DNA of 64,000 nucleotides from Candidatus Avimonas faecium (GTDB lineage: Bacteria > Bacillota > Clostridia > Oscillospirales > Acutalibacteraceae), in contig CAJFQI010000003.1 in the NCBI GenBank assembly GCA_904419005.1, positions 1-64,000 of the forward strand, written 5' to 3'. Positions 33,222 through 41,803 of the stretch are shown here, one piece after another. The position numbers and the translations under genes are program-made. Position 1 is the first letter of the stretch. Each line of letters starts with the position of its first letter. The notes below the pieces were generated by a model. It searched no databases, was not told the DNA's origin, and saw only the letters and a list, made by a program, of their open reading frames with translations.

Positions 33222-35039
33222 ATGAGCTTGAAAAACGAAAATACGCCGGAGCGGGAGGAGCTGCGGGACAGCGACTCCCTGCCGGAAACGGAGAATAAAG
33301 ACACCCAGGCCGCGCCGGCGGCCGCCGAAGAGGCCGCCGGCGCCCCCGCCCCCTCGGAGGAAGCCGCGCAGGAGACGCCTGCGGAAAATCCCGCCGCACA
33401 GGAGGCCGAGGCGGCAGAGGATCTGGCCGCCGAAGAGCCGGCCGGGGAAAACGCCGGCGAAGAAGCCCCCGACGGGGCGGACGGCGAGGACCCGAAGGAC
33501 AAAAAGAAAAAGAGCCGGAAGGAGCGGGTTAAAAAGGACACCCGCAAGCTGCGCTACGGCGGGATCGCCACCGCCCTGACGGTGGTGGTGATCGCCGTGG
33601 TCGTCCTGGTCAACGTGGTGGCGAATATCCTCAACGAACGGTTCCCGATCAACCTTGACCTGACGGCGGATAAGCTCTTCACCCTGGGCGATGAAAGCCG
33701 GGAGATCGTCAGCAGTGTCGATAAGGACGTGGAGATCGTCGTCTTCGCGGAGGAAAGCACGCTCGCCAACTCGTCGACCGATGGTACGGGCGCGATCCTC
33801 AAGCAGCTGCACGAGCTGCTCGGCCTGTACCAGTCCTACTCGGGCGGGAAAATCGACGTCACCTATGTCGACCTCAACAGCGATCCCACCCTGATGACCC
33901 GGTACAGCGAGTACGAGGTCACCTCCTACGACGTGCTGTTCCTCTGCGGCGACCGGCATCAGAAGATCAGCATGAACGACATGTTCACCTACGACGAAAC
34001 CTCGTATTATTACTATGGCACGCTGAATGTCACGGCTTCCAAGGTGGAGCAGATGATGGCTTCCAACCTGATGATGGTGACCTCCGACGAAACGCCGCAG
34101 GTCCTGTTCCTGACCGGCCACGGGGAGGACGCCTATGCGACGTCCGGCCTGAAGGCGCTGCTTGAGGTCAACAATTACGAGCCCGTCGACCTGGATATTA
34201 CCGGGTCGGAGGAGTACAGCGACGAAGCGGTGATGGCGTTCATCGTCGCGCCGGAGGACGATTACAGCGACAGCGAGATTGAGGCCCTGCGCACCTGGCT
34301 GGACAACGGCGGCAAGCGCGGCCGCCATCTGATGGTGCTGGTCAATTACGCGGCCAGCTGCCCGAACCTGTATGAGTTCCTGAGCGTGGAGTACGGCCTT
34401 GAGGTCACCGACAACCTGGTGCAGGAAACCGACGCCAACCGCGTGTATCAGATGAGCGCCTCCTATGTGTACGGGGATGTCGGCTCCAGCGATTACCTGG
34501 CCGATATTGCCGGCTCCCGCGTGCTGATGCCGATCACTCGGCAGATCCTGCCCACCGCCGGCACCGACACCAACAGCTCGCTATTCAACACCTCGTTGCT
34601 CACCTTCCCGGAGAGCGCCAAGCTGGTCCGGATGGCGGACGCGATCAAGGATCCGGACAATCCGGACCAGGAAGCGCCGGAACCTTTTGATGCAGACGAA
34701 TACCCGATTGTGGGCGGCGCTATGGCCACCAGCTGGATCTACGACAGCGACAACAACCGGATTGAGACCAACGTGATCGTGCTGGGCAGCAGCGCGATGG
34801 CCTATGAAACGATTACCGGCATGAGCACGGTGGAAAACGAAGCGTTCCTGCTGGGCCTGACCAACGGGATCACCGGCAACGAGAACCCGGTGGATATCTC
34901 CAACAAGCCGCTCCAGCAGACCTCGCTGGAATTCACCACCGCGCAGCAGAACATCTTCTTCTTTGTGTTTGTGGTTGCGGTTCCCCTCGTGATCCTGATC
35001 GTGTGCCTGGTGGTCTTCCTCAGGAGGAGGCGTCTATGA
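33222..35039 (+). CDS. GldG family auxiliary ABC protein
   Basis: A 605-residue protein with an acidic Ala/Glu/Pro-rich cytoplasmic N-terminus (about 1-95), a basic patch KDKKKKSRKER, a membrane helix (ATALTVVVIAVVVLVNVVANI) and a large extracytoplasmic domain with NLDLTADKLFTLGDESREI. A C-terminal helix (FFFVFVVAVPLVILIVCLVVF) and RRRR tail close it. The LDLT.......L...T segment and FLTGHGE match the GldG/IFT52-like domain. AAGGAG lies only 1 nt from ATG 33222 but 7 nt from TTG 33228, so TTG may be the real start. It forms a complex with the ABC pair by analogy. Confidence 0.87.
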   Translation: MSLKNENTPEREELRDSDSLPETENKDTQAAPAAAEEAAGAPAPSEEAAQETPAENPAAQEAEAAEDLAAEEPAGENAGEEAPDGADGEDPKDKKKKSRKERVKKDTRKLRYGGIATALTVVVIAVVVLVNVVANILNERFPINLDLTADKLFTLGDESREIVSSVDKDVEIVVFAEESTLANSSTDGTGAILKQLHELLGLYQSYSGGKIDVTYVDLNSDPTLMTRYSEYEVTSYDVLFLCGDRHQKISMNDMFTYDETSYYYYGTLNVTASKVEQMMASNLMMVTSDETPQVLFLTGHGEDAYATSGLKALLEVNNYEPVDLDITGSEEYSDEAVMAFIVAPEDDYSDSEIEALRTWLDNGGKRGRHLMVLVNYAASCPNLYEFLSVEYGLEVTDNLVQETDANRVYQMSASYVYGDVGSSDYLADIAGSRVLMPITRQILPTAGTDTNSSLFNTSLLTFPESAKLVRMADAIKDPDNPDQEAPEPFDADEYPIVGGAMATSWIYDSDNNRIETNVIVLGSSAMAYETITGMSTVENEAFLLGLTNGITGNENPVDISNKPLQQTSLEFTTAQQNIFFFVFVVAVPLVILIVCLVVFLRRRRL

Positions 35040-36559
35040 GCAAGCAGATCCGTACGTTACTCATCGCTGGGGTGGCCGTCCTCGTGCTGGTCGCCCTGCT
35101 GCTGGGCCTTCTCTTCCTCCTGCCGGGCGGGGAGGAGGAAGAGGAGTCCTCTTCCTCCAGCGATACGTCGATTACCCTGCTTGATAAATCGACCGACGAA
35201 AACGGCGATACCGTCAGCGACCCCGTCAGCCAGGCGGTGGTCAGCCAGGGCGGCGCCTCTTACACCATCGCCCCCGACGAGGAGGGCGAGATGCGGGTCG
35301 TGGGCTTTGACGACCTGCCGGTGAACACTTCGGCCGTCAGTGCCATGTCCAGAAGCTTTGCTACGATCGCCGCAACCCGCAAGGTGGCGGATACCTCCGA
35401 AAACGAAGCGGACTTCGGCTTGGACGAGCCGCAGGCGACCGCGGAAATCACCTACGCCGACGGCACGGTGGCCACGGCCGAGCTGGGTGACGAGACCCCG
35501 CTTGAGGACGGCTACTATTTCCGCCTGAGCACGCAGGAGGGGATCTATATCGTAGGTACCACCCTGGGCAGCCGGATGCTGGATAAGGCGGAAGCCTATG
35601 TCGGCACCTCGCTGATCGTCGCCCCCTCAACCAGGGAGGACGACGAGAACGGCCAGGCGGTGGTATACGGGATGAGCCTGAGCGGCGCCGTCCGCTCGTC
35701 CAAGCCCTTCTCCGTACGCCTTTATGAAGAGGGCGACCCGGCAAGCCTGAGCAGCTTCGGCTATGTGATCGACTCCCCGAGCATGGCGGGCGTCAGCCAG
35801 AATCAGGATGTGCAGTCCCTGTTTTCCAGCGCCACCTCCCTCAGCGCGGCGGGCACCGAAAAGGCCCATCCCACGTCGGAGGATCTGGCGGAATACGGCC
35901 TGGATAACCCGTACTCGGTGTGCGAGCTGACCCTGGCCATCCAGAGCAGCAGCACCGACGAGGACGACAACACGGTCATCATCTACTACAACAAGACCAA
36001 GCACACCATCCGGCTGGGGGATAAAAACGACGACGGCTATTATTACGCCCTGGTTGACGATTACGACGCGGTGTTCCTGGTGAGCGCTTCCTCCGTGCCG
36101 TGGGCGGAGGCGCAGTATGCGGATGTCGTCAACACCTTCCTGTTCTCCAACAACATTGTCGACGTGGCGTCGATTAGCCTGACGGCGGACGGGAAAGAAA
36201 CCACCTTTGAGCTCGAGCATTTCCCGGATGCGGAAAGCAACGACGAGAAGCTGACCGTCACGGTCAACGGCACCGTCTACCCGACCGGCGATTTCCGTTC
36301 CCTGTACCAGGTGTTTATGCAGGTGGAGCGGTATGGGGAGACCGACGAGACTCCCGCCGGGGATCCGGATGTGGTGTTTACCGTCAACCTGAGCGATGAC
36401 AGCACCCCGGATGTGGTGGCCAGGTTCTATAAGCAGAGCGCCAGCGTGTATATCTGCGCGATAGAAGGCGGCGACACCTATACCGTCAAGGCCAGCGACG
36501 TGCAGAACATGCTTACCCAGGTGCAGCGGTATCTCAACGGGGAAGAGGTAGACAACTGA
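35036..36559 (+). CDS. DUF4340 domain-containing membrane-anchored protein
   Basis: A 507-residue protein with an N-terminal membrane anchor (TLLIAGVAVLVLVALLLGLLFLL), an acidic/Ser linker, and a repeated extracytoplasmic fold: FGLDEPQATAEITYADG and YGLDNPYSVCELTL are the two GLD-P motifs typical of DUF4340, each followed by a beta-rich segment with LGDETP or LGDKND. ATG 35036 overlaps the GldG stop (ATGA) and has AGGAGGAGG, so translation is coupled. DUF4340 genes regularly follow GldG genes; they are likely an extracytoplasmic component of unknown ligand. Confidence 0.88.
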   Translation: MSKQIRTLLIAGVAVLVLVALLLGLLFLLPGGEEEEESSSSSDTSITLLDKSTDENGDTVSDPVSQAVVSQGGASYTIAPDEEGEMRVVGFDDLPVNTSAVSAMSRSFATIAATRKVADTSENEADFGLDEPQATAEITYADGTVATAELGDETPLEDGYYFRLSTQEGIYIVGTTLGSRMLDKAEAYVGTSLIVAPSTREDDENGQAVVYGMSLSGAVRSSKPFSVRLYEEGDPASLSSFGYVIDSPSMAGVSQNQDVQSLFSSATSLSAAGTEKAHPTSEDLAEYGLDNPYSVCELTLAIQSSSTDEDDNTVIIYYNKTKHTIRLGDKNDDGYYYALVDDYDAVFLVSASSVPWAEAQYADVVNTFLFSNNIVDVASISLTADGKETTFELEHFPDAESNDEKLTVTVNGTVYPTGDFRSLYQVFMQVERYGETDETPAGDPDVVFTVNLSDDSTPDVVARFYKQSASVYICAIEGGDTYTVKASDVQNMLTQVQRYLNGEEVDN

Positions 36560-36893
36560 CCCTATCCCCGCCCGGCGCCGGGGATATCCCGCCGGCTGCC
36601 GCATGTTGTAAAGCACAAAAGGCCCCCTCTTTTGCCTTGGCAAAAGAGGGGGCCTTTGCGGTCCGGCGGCCCGGAACAGGACTAGCGCTTCTTATGCCGC
36701 GGCGCGCTTTCCGCGCTCTGCGGCCGATAGAGGACTAGCCGATGGGGAACGGGCCTTTCTCCTGAGCGGAGGCGCACCGCGCATCCCTTCGGTGAGTCGG
36801 CTTGCGCACAGTCCGGCCGCCCTTTCCCCGCGCAGGGGATGTGTGCCTCCTCCCTTGGCGGCTTCTCCATGTGTTCCGGCGGCCCCAGGATCG
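36560..36893. other. intergenic region with terminator
   Basis: Contains the hairpin at 36618; the remaining bases up to 36893 show no gene. Track ORFs here lack start signals and family features. Confidence 0.5.
36618..36657. terminator. bidirectional hairpin terminator
   Basis: Perfect 19-bp stem AAAGGCCCCCTCTTTTGCC / complement with a 2-nt loop. T-runs lie in the stem on the plus side and TTTTGTG follows on the minus side. It ends the ABC operon and probably read-through from the methyltransferase. Confidence 0.8.
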
Positions 36894-37736
36894 TTATCGC
36901 GCCGGCGCGGTCGGCTCCTTGTTTACCTGCTTGCGGTAGCAAAAGACGTCTTTACCGAAGCTGCCGACATAGTGCCTTTCCTGCCAGCCGCGGCGGAGCA
37001 GTTCCCCGTTCCGCATTATGTCGCGCTCCGAATCCCCGGGGCAGTCTAGCAGCCAGCCCCCCGGCCGGCAGACCCGGGTCAGCTCCGCGATTTCCCGGTC
37101 GAAATCGTCGCCGACGACATGACCGGACATCACCACGTCAAAGGTGTCGTCCGGAAAGGGCAAGGCGTCCGCAAAGCCGTCCAAAACCCGGACGTTGCGG
37201 ATCCCCTGCTGCTGGGCCTTGTCGCGCATAAATTCCCGGAGCGTCCCTACCGGCTCGCTCGCATACACCCAGGCGGCCTTTTCCGCGGCGGCAAACGCCA
37301 GGCGGCCGGAGCCGGCCCCGACGTCAAGGACGATCTTCCCCGTGAGGTCTGCCAATTCAAACAGGCGCTGCTTATCCCATCCCCGGATAAAGTCGCAGTG
37401 CTCCGCCATTTCCTCCGGCGTGGTATAGATCGTAAAATCCTCCACGCCGAGCAGGACGTACTTTTCGGCTTCCCGGACCTGTCGGGCACCGGCGTCCGCG
37501 GGGGCGCCGCGGACCAGTTCCCGCACCTGCGGCGCGCATTCCGGGCATCGGCGGGCGAGGTACCACGCGACGGCAGGGTTTGCCTTGAGCGCAATCCCCA
37601 TGCACGCCCGCCATTTGTCCTTATCGTCGCCCCATCCGCCCCAGCGGAGCATCAAGCGGATCTGAAACCGTTCCAAGAGAAGGCAACTGTTGAACGAATA
37701 GGCCTCCGGGTCAATCCAATGCAAAGATAACGGCAT
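36894..37736 (-). CDS. class I SAM-dependent methyltransferase
   Basis: A 280-residue protein with a Rossmann methyltransferase core at about residues 125-235: motif I VLDVGAGSGRLAFAAAEKA, the acidic SEPVG, FPDDTFDVVMSGHVVG, and RVCRPGGWLLDCPG. The N-terminal 110 residues form a separate helical region with paired Cys (ARRCPECAP), possibly a substrate or metal site. Substrate unknown. GGAGG 5 nt before ATG 37736 can pair with CCTCC just upstream, and a tiny ORF ends next to that hairpin, suggesting translational control. Confidence 0.82.
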   Translation of the reverse strand: MPLSLHWIDPEAYSFNSCLLLERFQIRLMLRWGGWGDDKDKWRACMGIALKANPAVAWYLARRCPECAPQVRELVRGAPADAGARQVREAEKYVLLGVEDFTIYTTPEEMAEHCDFIRGWDKQRLFELADLTGKIVLDVGAGSGRLAFAAAEKAAWVYASEPVGTLREFMRDKAQQQGIRNVRVLDGFADALPFPDDTFDVVMSGHVVGDDFDREIAELTRVCRPGGWLLDCPGDSERDIMRNGELLRRGWQERHYVGSFGKDVFCYRKQVNKEPTAPAR

Positions 37737-37741
37737 ACAAT

Positions 37742-37759
37742 CCTCCGGCTTTCTGGAGG
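37742..37759 (-). promoter_or_regulatory. hairpin sequestering the methyltransferase ribosome binding site
   Basis: On the minus-strand RNA, CCTCC (37759-37755) can pair with the Shine-Dalgarno GGAGG (37746-37742) across an 8-nt loop. A ribosome finishing the short ORF whose stop is at 37761-37763 would sit on this stem and open it. Confidence 0.4.
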
Positions 37760-37760
37760 G

Positions 37761-37817
37761 CTATTTTCTGTCCGCCCTCCTTACGATGGTTTTGACGGTC
37801 AGGACCGCGTATTTCAT
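37761..37817 (-). CDS. possible leader peptide (18 aa)
   Basis: An ORF starting ATG 37817 after GAAAGGGTG and ending TAG 37761-37763. It encodes MKYAVLTVKTIVRRADRK. It is far below the track cutoff. Its stop abuts the hairpin masking the methyltransferase ribosome binding site. Supported only by position, ribosome binding site and hairpin. Confidence 0.35.
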   Translation of the reverse strand: MKYAVLTVKTIVRRADRK

Positions 37818-38390
37818 CTTCAACACCCTTTCTATACAAGATTACGCGGGTATGCGGGGCGCTTTACGGCGCGCCCGCGGCATCCGCTAGGCAATTATAC
37901 CGCGAATACGATAAAAAAGAAAGTAATATAATAATTTTTTATGCATTTTATTACAAAAACGGCGCATAGCTTCGACTCCCCGATGGAGCGCATGGGCCAA
38001 GGAGGCCGGCCCTCCGAAAAGGAGCGGGCGCCCGCTCCCCCGATCATCCCCGGTTCCCCGCCCGAAAAAGCCGCCGGAGGGTTGCGCAAAGAGGGGCGGG
38101 CGGGATATAATAAGCGGTATACAAAATGCCCCTGGATCGCCGCCGCCCTGTCCGAGCGGAACCGGCGGAGAGAGGCAAGCGCGCCGCGGCGGGTGCGGGC
38201 ACAGGCCGGAGGCTCCGGACGAAAAGGGAAAATGCCGAAAAGGGCAGAAAAACACAGGGGCACAGAGAAGCACAAAGAAGCACAAAGAAGTACAGAGAAG
38301 CGCCGGGGCCCGCAAGGGGGCGGAAGGCTCGCGCCGAGCCTTTCCTGCGGAGCGGCATGGAAAACGGAAAAAGACAGGGGAGAAAAGCCG
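37818..38390. other. gene-free stretch upstream of the glycosyltransferase
   Basis: An A+T-rich segment (37890-37965) carries TATAAT boxes on both strands with weak -35 boxes; the minus one (37894-37899) could start the methyltransferase transcript. The rest is GC-rich plus the 10-bp repeat. The track extends the glycosyltransferase frame back to 37941, but that part has no protein-like features. Confidence 0.45.
38261..38300. repeat. 10-bp direct tandem repeat, 4 copies
   Basis: CACAGAGAAG, CACAAAGAAG, CACAAAGAAG, TACAGAGAAG in direct succession, about 90 bp before the glycosyltransferase start. The helical-turn period and purine bias are unlike the GC-rich surroundings. Confidence 0.85.
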
Positions 38391-39518
38391 ATGAAGGTAT
38401 TGATGGTCCCGTCCTGGTACCCGACGCCGGGCGCGCCGCTGCTGGGCACGTTTTATAAGGAGCAGGCGGAGGCGCTGGCCGAGCGCGGGGTGGAGATGGC
38501 GGTCGCCCATGTCAGCGTGGGCGGGGACTTCCGCCCCTCCCACAACGGTATCCGGCGGCAGGAGGTCAACGGGGTGCTGGCCTATGTCTACACCCGTCCC
38601 AACCTCACCCCCCGCTGGGAGGGGGGGCGCTGCTGGCAGCGTACCCGGATGCTCGAGGCGCTCTACCGGCGGATTGAGAGGGAATGGGGGCGGCCGGACG
38701 TGGTCAACCTGCGCTCCTCCCTGCACGGGTACGAGGCCATGGCCCTCTGCCGCCGGCACGGCCTGCCCCTCTTTTTTATGGAGCATTCCTCCTATGTCTT
38801 AACCGAGCCGGCGGACAGCCCGGCGGTGCGGCGGCTCCACGCGGTCATGAAGGCCGCCCGGGTCAACGCCTGCGTCAGCAGCGCCCTGCAAAGGGTGATG
38901 GAGCCCGCGGGCGAAACCCGCGTCATCCCCGACCCCGTGGACGGGCGCGCCTTTTATCCCAAGGAGACCCCGCCGCGGGAGGCGTTCACCTTCCGGGCGA
39001 TGGGCCAGCTCCGGCCGATCAAGGGGTACGACACCCTGATCCGCGCGTTTGCCCTGCTGAAAAAGCGGAGCGCCCGCCCCCTGCGGCTGGAGATCGCCGG
39101 CGCGGGCGGGATGCGGGAAAGCCTGCAGGCGCAGATTGACGAGGCGAGGCTCGGCGGGGACTGCCGCCTGGTCGGGACGGTCCCCCGGGAGCAGGCGGTG
39201 GATTTCATGAACGGGTGCGACTGCTTTGTCTGCTCCTCCCGGGTGGAGACGCTCTCCTGCGTGCTCAACGAAGCGGCGGCCTGCGGCAAGCCGGTCATCA
39301 GCACCCGCTGCGGCGGCCCGCTGGATATCGTGACCGAGGAGACCGGCCTGCTCGTCCCGGTGGACGACCCCGGGGCCATGGCGGACGCCATGCAAAGGAT
39401 GACCGAAACCGCGGCGTCGTATGACCCGGCCCGCATCCGCGCCCAGACTCTGGAACGCTTTGGGCGGGATACCGTGTGCGAGCGGCTGATCGCCGCCTGC
39501 CGGGATGCGGCCCGCTGA
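38391..39518 (+). CDS. GT4-type glycosyltransferase
   Basis: A 375-residue GT-B enzyme likely transferring a sugar from a nucleotide donor in envelope polysaccharide or glycolipid synthesis. The N-terminal domain begins MKVLMVPSWYPTPGAPLLGTF and holds PDVVNLRSSLHGYEAMAL. The C-terminal GT1/GT4 donor domain has MGQLRPIKGYDTLIRA, EIAGAGGMRESL, and the E-x7-E-type region SSRVETLSCVLNEAAACGKPVI. ATG 38391 follows GGGGAG; the track start (37941) is too long. No other glycan genes are adjacent, so the acceptor is unknown. Confidence 0.9.
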   Translation: MKVLMVPSWYPTPGAPLLGTFYKEQAEALAERGVEMAVAHVSVGGDFRPSHNGIRRQEVNGVLAYVYTRPNLTPRWEGGRCWQRTRMLEALYRRIEREWGRPDVVNLRSSLHGYEAMALCRRHGLPLFFMEHSSYVLTEPADSPAVRRLHAVMKAARVNACVSSALQRVMEPAGETRVIPDPVDGRAFYPKETPPREAFTFRAMGQLRPIKGYDTLIRAFALLKKRSARPLRLEIAGAGGMRESLQAQIDEARLGGDCRLVGTVPREQAVDFMNGCDCFVCSSRVETLSCVLNEAAACGKPVISTRCGGPLDIVTEETGLLVPVDDPGAMADAMQRMTETAASYDPARIRAQTLERFGRDTVCERLIAACRDAAR

Positions 39519-39633
39519 TTTTTCCCGGCCCGTAGGCATATACATGCCGTGGGAGGGCCGCCGCCCCGCCGGCAAGGCCCGGCGCGGCCATAGAGGTTCC
39601 TTACCATATTCATTGAAAAAGGAGTCGGTGACG

Positions 39634-40500
39634 ATGCCGCAGACGTTTTCGCGTCCCCCTCTTCCGCCGAGCCGGGTAATGACCCCCCATCCCGGCGAGG
39701 TCCCGTATTACTCCTTCCCCGCATTTGACGCGCTGCCGTTTGTCCGGCACGGCTTTTCCACCCGCCTGGGCGGGGTGAGCCGCGGGGACTGCGAGAGCAT
39801 GAACCTCAGCTACAGCCGGGGGGACGACCCCGCCGCCGTGCGGGAGAATTTTGAACGCTTCTGCGGCGCGATCGGCGTCAAGGCCGAAAACGTCGTGGTT
39901 TCGGCGCAGGAGCACCATATTAACCTGTACAACGCGACTGCGGCCGACCGCGGCCGGGGCGTGACCCGCCCCAAGGGATATGCCGATGTGGACGGCCTGC
40001 TGACCGACGAGCCGGACGTGGTGCTCTGCACCCAGTATGCCGACTGCGTCCCCCTCTTTTTCCTGGATCCCGTGCGCCGGGTGGTTGCGACCTCCCACGC
40101 GGGCTGGAAGGGGACGGCGGCCCGGATCGGCGCCGTAACGGTGGAGCGGATGGCCGCGGATTACGGCTGCCGGCGGGAGGATATCCTGGCGGCGGTCGGG
40201 CCTTCGATCGGCCCCTGCTGCTTTGAGGTGGACGCCCCGGTCTGGGAGGTGTTTGCCGCGATGGCCGAGTTTGCCCCGGACGGCGCTCCTGCCTGCGGGC
40301 GGGAGGACGGCGGCGGCAAATACCACGTCGATTTGTGGGAGATGAACCGGCGGATCCTCTGCGCCGCCGGGGTGCGCCCGGAGAAGATTGCCGTGACCGA
40401 CCTGTGCACCCGCTGCCATCCGGACGTCTTTTGGTCCCACCGGGCCACCGGCGGCCGGCGGGGGAACCTCGGGGCCTTCCTCTCCCTGACCCAGCGCTGA
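39634..40500 (+). CDS. pgeF: peptidoglycan editing factor PgeF (laccase-domain family)
   Basis: A 288-residue YfiH/YlmD family protein. Zinc ligands and the conserved core are visible: VRHGFSTRLGGVS, AQEHHINLY, CTQYADCVPLFF, ATSHAGWKGTAARIG, and VGPSIGPCCFEV. Family members are reported both as purine nucleoside phosphorylase/adenosine deaminase and as an editor removing wrongly incorporated L-Ser from peptidoglycan precursors. ATG 39634 has AAGGAG about 11 nt upstream; GTG 39628 in the same frame is an alternative. Confidence 0.92.
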   Translation: MPQTFSRPPLPPSRVMTPHPGEVPYYSFPAFDALPFVRHGFSTRLGGVSRGDCESMNLSYSRGDDPAAVRENFERFCGAIGVKAENVVVSAQEHHINLYNATAADRGRGVTRPKGYADVDGLLTDEPDVVLCTQYADCVPLFFLDPVRRVVATSHAGWKGTAARIGAVTVERMAADYGCRREDILAAVGPSIGPCCFEVDAPVWEVFAAMAEFAPDGAPACGREDGGGKYHVDLWEMNRRILCAAGVRPEKIAVTDLCTRCHPDVFWSHRATGGRRGNLGAFLSLTQR

Positions 40501-40577
40501 GAGGCGCCCCGCCGCTGTCCCCTCTTTTGCATAGGGGGCGGGAGCAGGATGCAAATATCGCAGGAAGGTGGGAATGG

Positions 40578-41579
40578 ATGATGCCTTACCGCTTGGCGGA
40601 TATGCTTTTGTATTTTTTCCTCTACAGCTTTTTCGGCTGGGTGATGGAAACGGTCCTCTGTTCCGTTCGGGAACGCCGCTTCGTCAACCGCGGCTTCCTG
40701 AACGGGCCGGTCTGCCCGATCTACGGTTGCGGCGTGCTGCTGATGCTGCTGGCCCTGGTGCCGGTCCGCAACGCCATCCCCCATCCGCTCGCCGCGCTGC
40801 CGGTGGTGTACGTCCTCGGCACGGCCCTGGCGTCGGCGGTGGAATACGTCACCTCCTGGGCGATGGAAAAGCTGTTCCACGCCCGCTGGTGGGATTATTC
40901 GCATTTCCGTTTTAACCTCAACGGACGGATCTGCCTGCTCATCTCCCTGATTTGGGGGGCGCTGGCGACGGGGTTCCTCTACCTGGTGCAGCCGCTGCTT
41001 GAGCGGCTGGTCGCCTGGCTGTATGGCTGCGCCGGCTGGCTGCCCGGCCTGCTGGCAGGAATTTTTGCCCTGGTGTTTGTGGTGGATCTGGCGGTTTCGG
41101 TCCGCGTCGCCCGGGCGATCGGCAACAAGCTGGAGCAGCTGGAGAAGTGGAGCGAGCTCATCCGCGCCCACCTGGAAAGCCTCGAGCTGCCGTCCAAGCA
41201 GGCGGTGCTGGATAAGCTGGAGTCGGCTTACGCCCGGTATGCGGAGCACAGCGCCCGCCGTGCGCAGGAACGGCGGGAGCGCATTGCCGAGTGGCGCGCC
41301 CTGCCGGAGGAGGACTTCCGCCGCCGCTTGGCCGACACTGCCGCCGAGCTGAAAAAACGCAGGGAGAACGCGATCGCCGGGACACGGGCGCTCCAGCGCC
41401 GGATGCTCCGTGCCTTCCCGCATCTGAGCCGGCGGGGCAGGGCGGCGGCCCGCAACCTGTTTGAGGATGAGGGGCGTTTGCAGGCAAAGGCGGACACACT
41501 GGAACCCGGCGGATGCGGGGACAGCGCGGCCGGACCGCCTGAGAAAAAGGAGCCGGCGGAATGCGGGAAGCGTTCCTGA
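40578..41579 (+). CDS. putative ABC transporter permease, CmpB/PF06541-type membrane protein
   Basis: A 333-residue protein. Four or five helices in the N-terminal half hold the family pattern LYFFLYSFFGWVMETVLCS, VNRGFLNGPVCPIYGCG, ASAVEYVTSWAMEKLFHARWWDYS and NLNGRICL. The C-terminal 150 residues are charged, helical and probably cytoplasmic coiled coil. ATG 40578 (or 40581) follows GGAAGGTGGGA. The family is annotated as putative permease, but no ATPase is nearby and transport is unproven. Confidence 0.85.
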   Translation: MMPYRLADMLLYFFLYSFFGWVMETVLCSVRERRFVNRGFLNGPVCPIYGCGVLLMLLALVPVRNAIPHPLAALPVVYVLGTALASAVEYVTSWAMEKLFHARWWDYSHFRFNLNGRICLLISLIWGALATGFLYLVQPLLERLVAWLYGCAGWLPGLLAGIFALVFVVDLAVSVRVARAIGNKLEQLEKWSELIRAHLESLELPSKQAVLDKLESAYARYAEHSARRAQERRERIAEWRALPEEDFRRRLADTAAELKKRRENAIAGTRALQRRMLRAFPHLSRRGRAAARNLFEDEGRLQAKADTLEPGGCGDSAAGPPEKKEPAECGKRS

Positions 41580-41803
41580 TGGACGTTTAGAGGCATCCGG
41601 AGGCGAAAAGCAATACAGGAAGGGGAAACAAAGCCGGGCGGGTCAGAAAATGCGGCAGGCTTTGCCGGAAACGGCGGCGCCCGGGAAGGACATGGCTCTC
41701 CCTGGCGCCGCTTTGAAAAAAGCGTCTTAGCCGTTTCCGTTTTACTGCCAAACCGGCGGCATGAGAAAGCGGGATTGCCCCAGGGCATACAGGAGAGACA
41801 GCG

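Noticed and set aside
37941-38390. 150-residue N-terminal extension of the glycosyltransferase
   Set aside because: The GT4 fold starts at ATG 38391 with a ribosome binding site; the extension is low-complexity and includes the 10-bp DNA repeats.
37887-38786. Minus-strand ORFs of 299 and 184 residues with hydrophobic stretches
   Set aside because: They overlap the glycosyltransferase and its leader, have no family features, and the hydrophobicity comes from the CTTCTTTGTG repeat in antisense.
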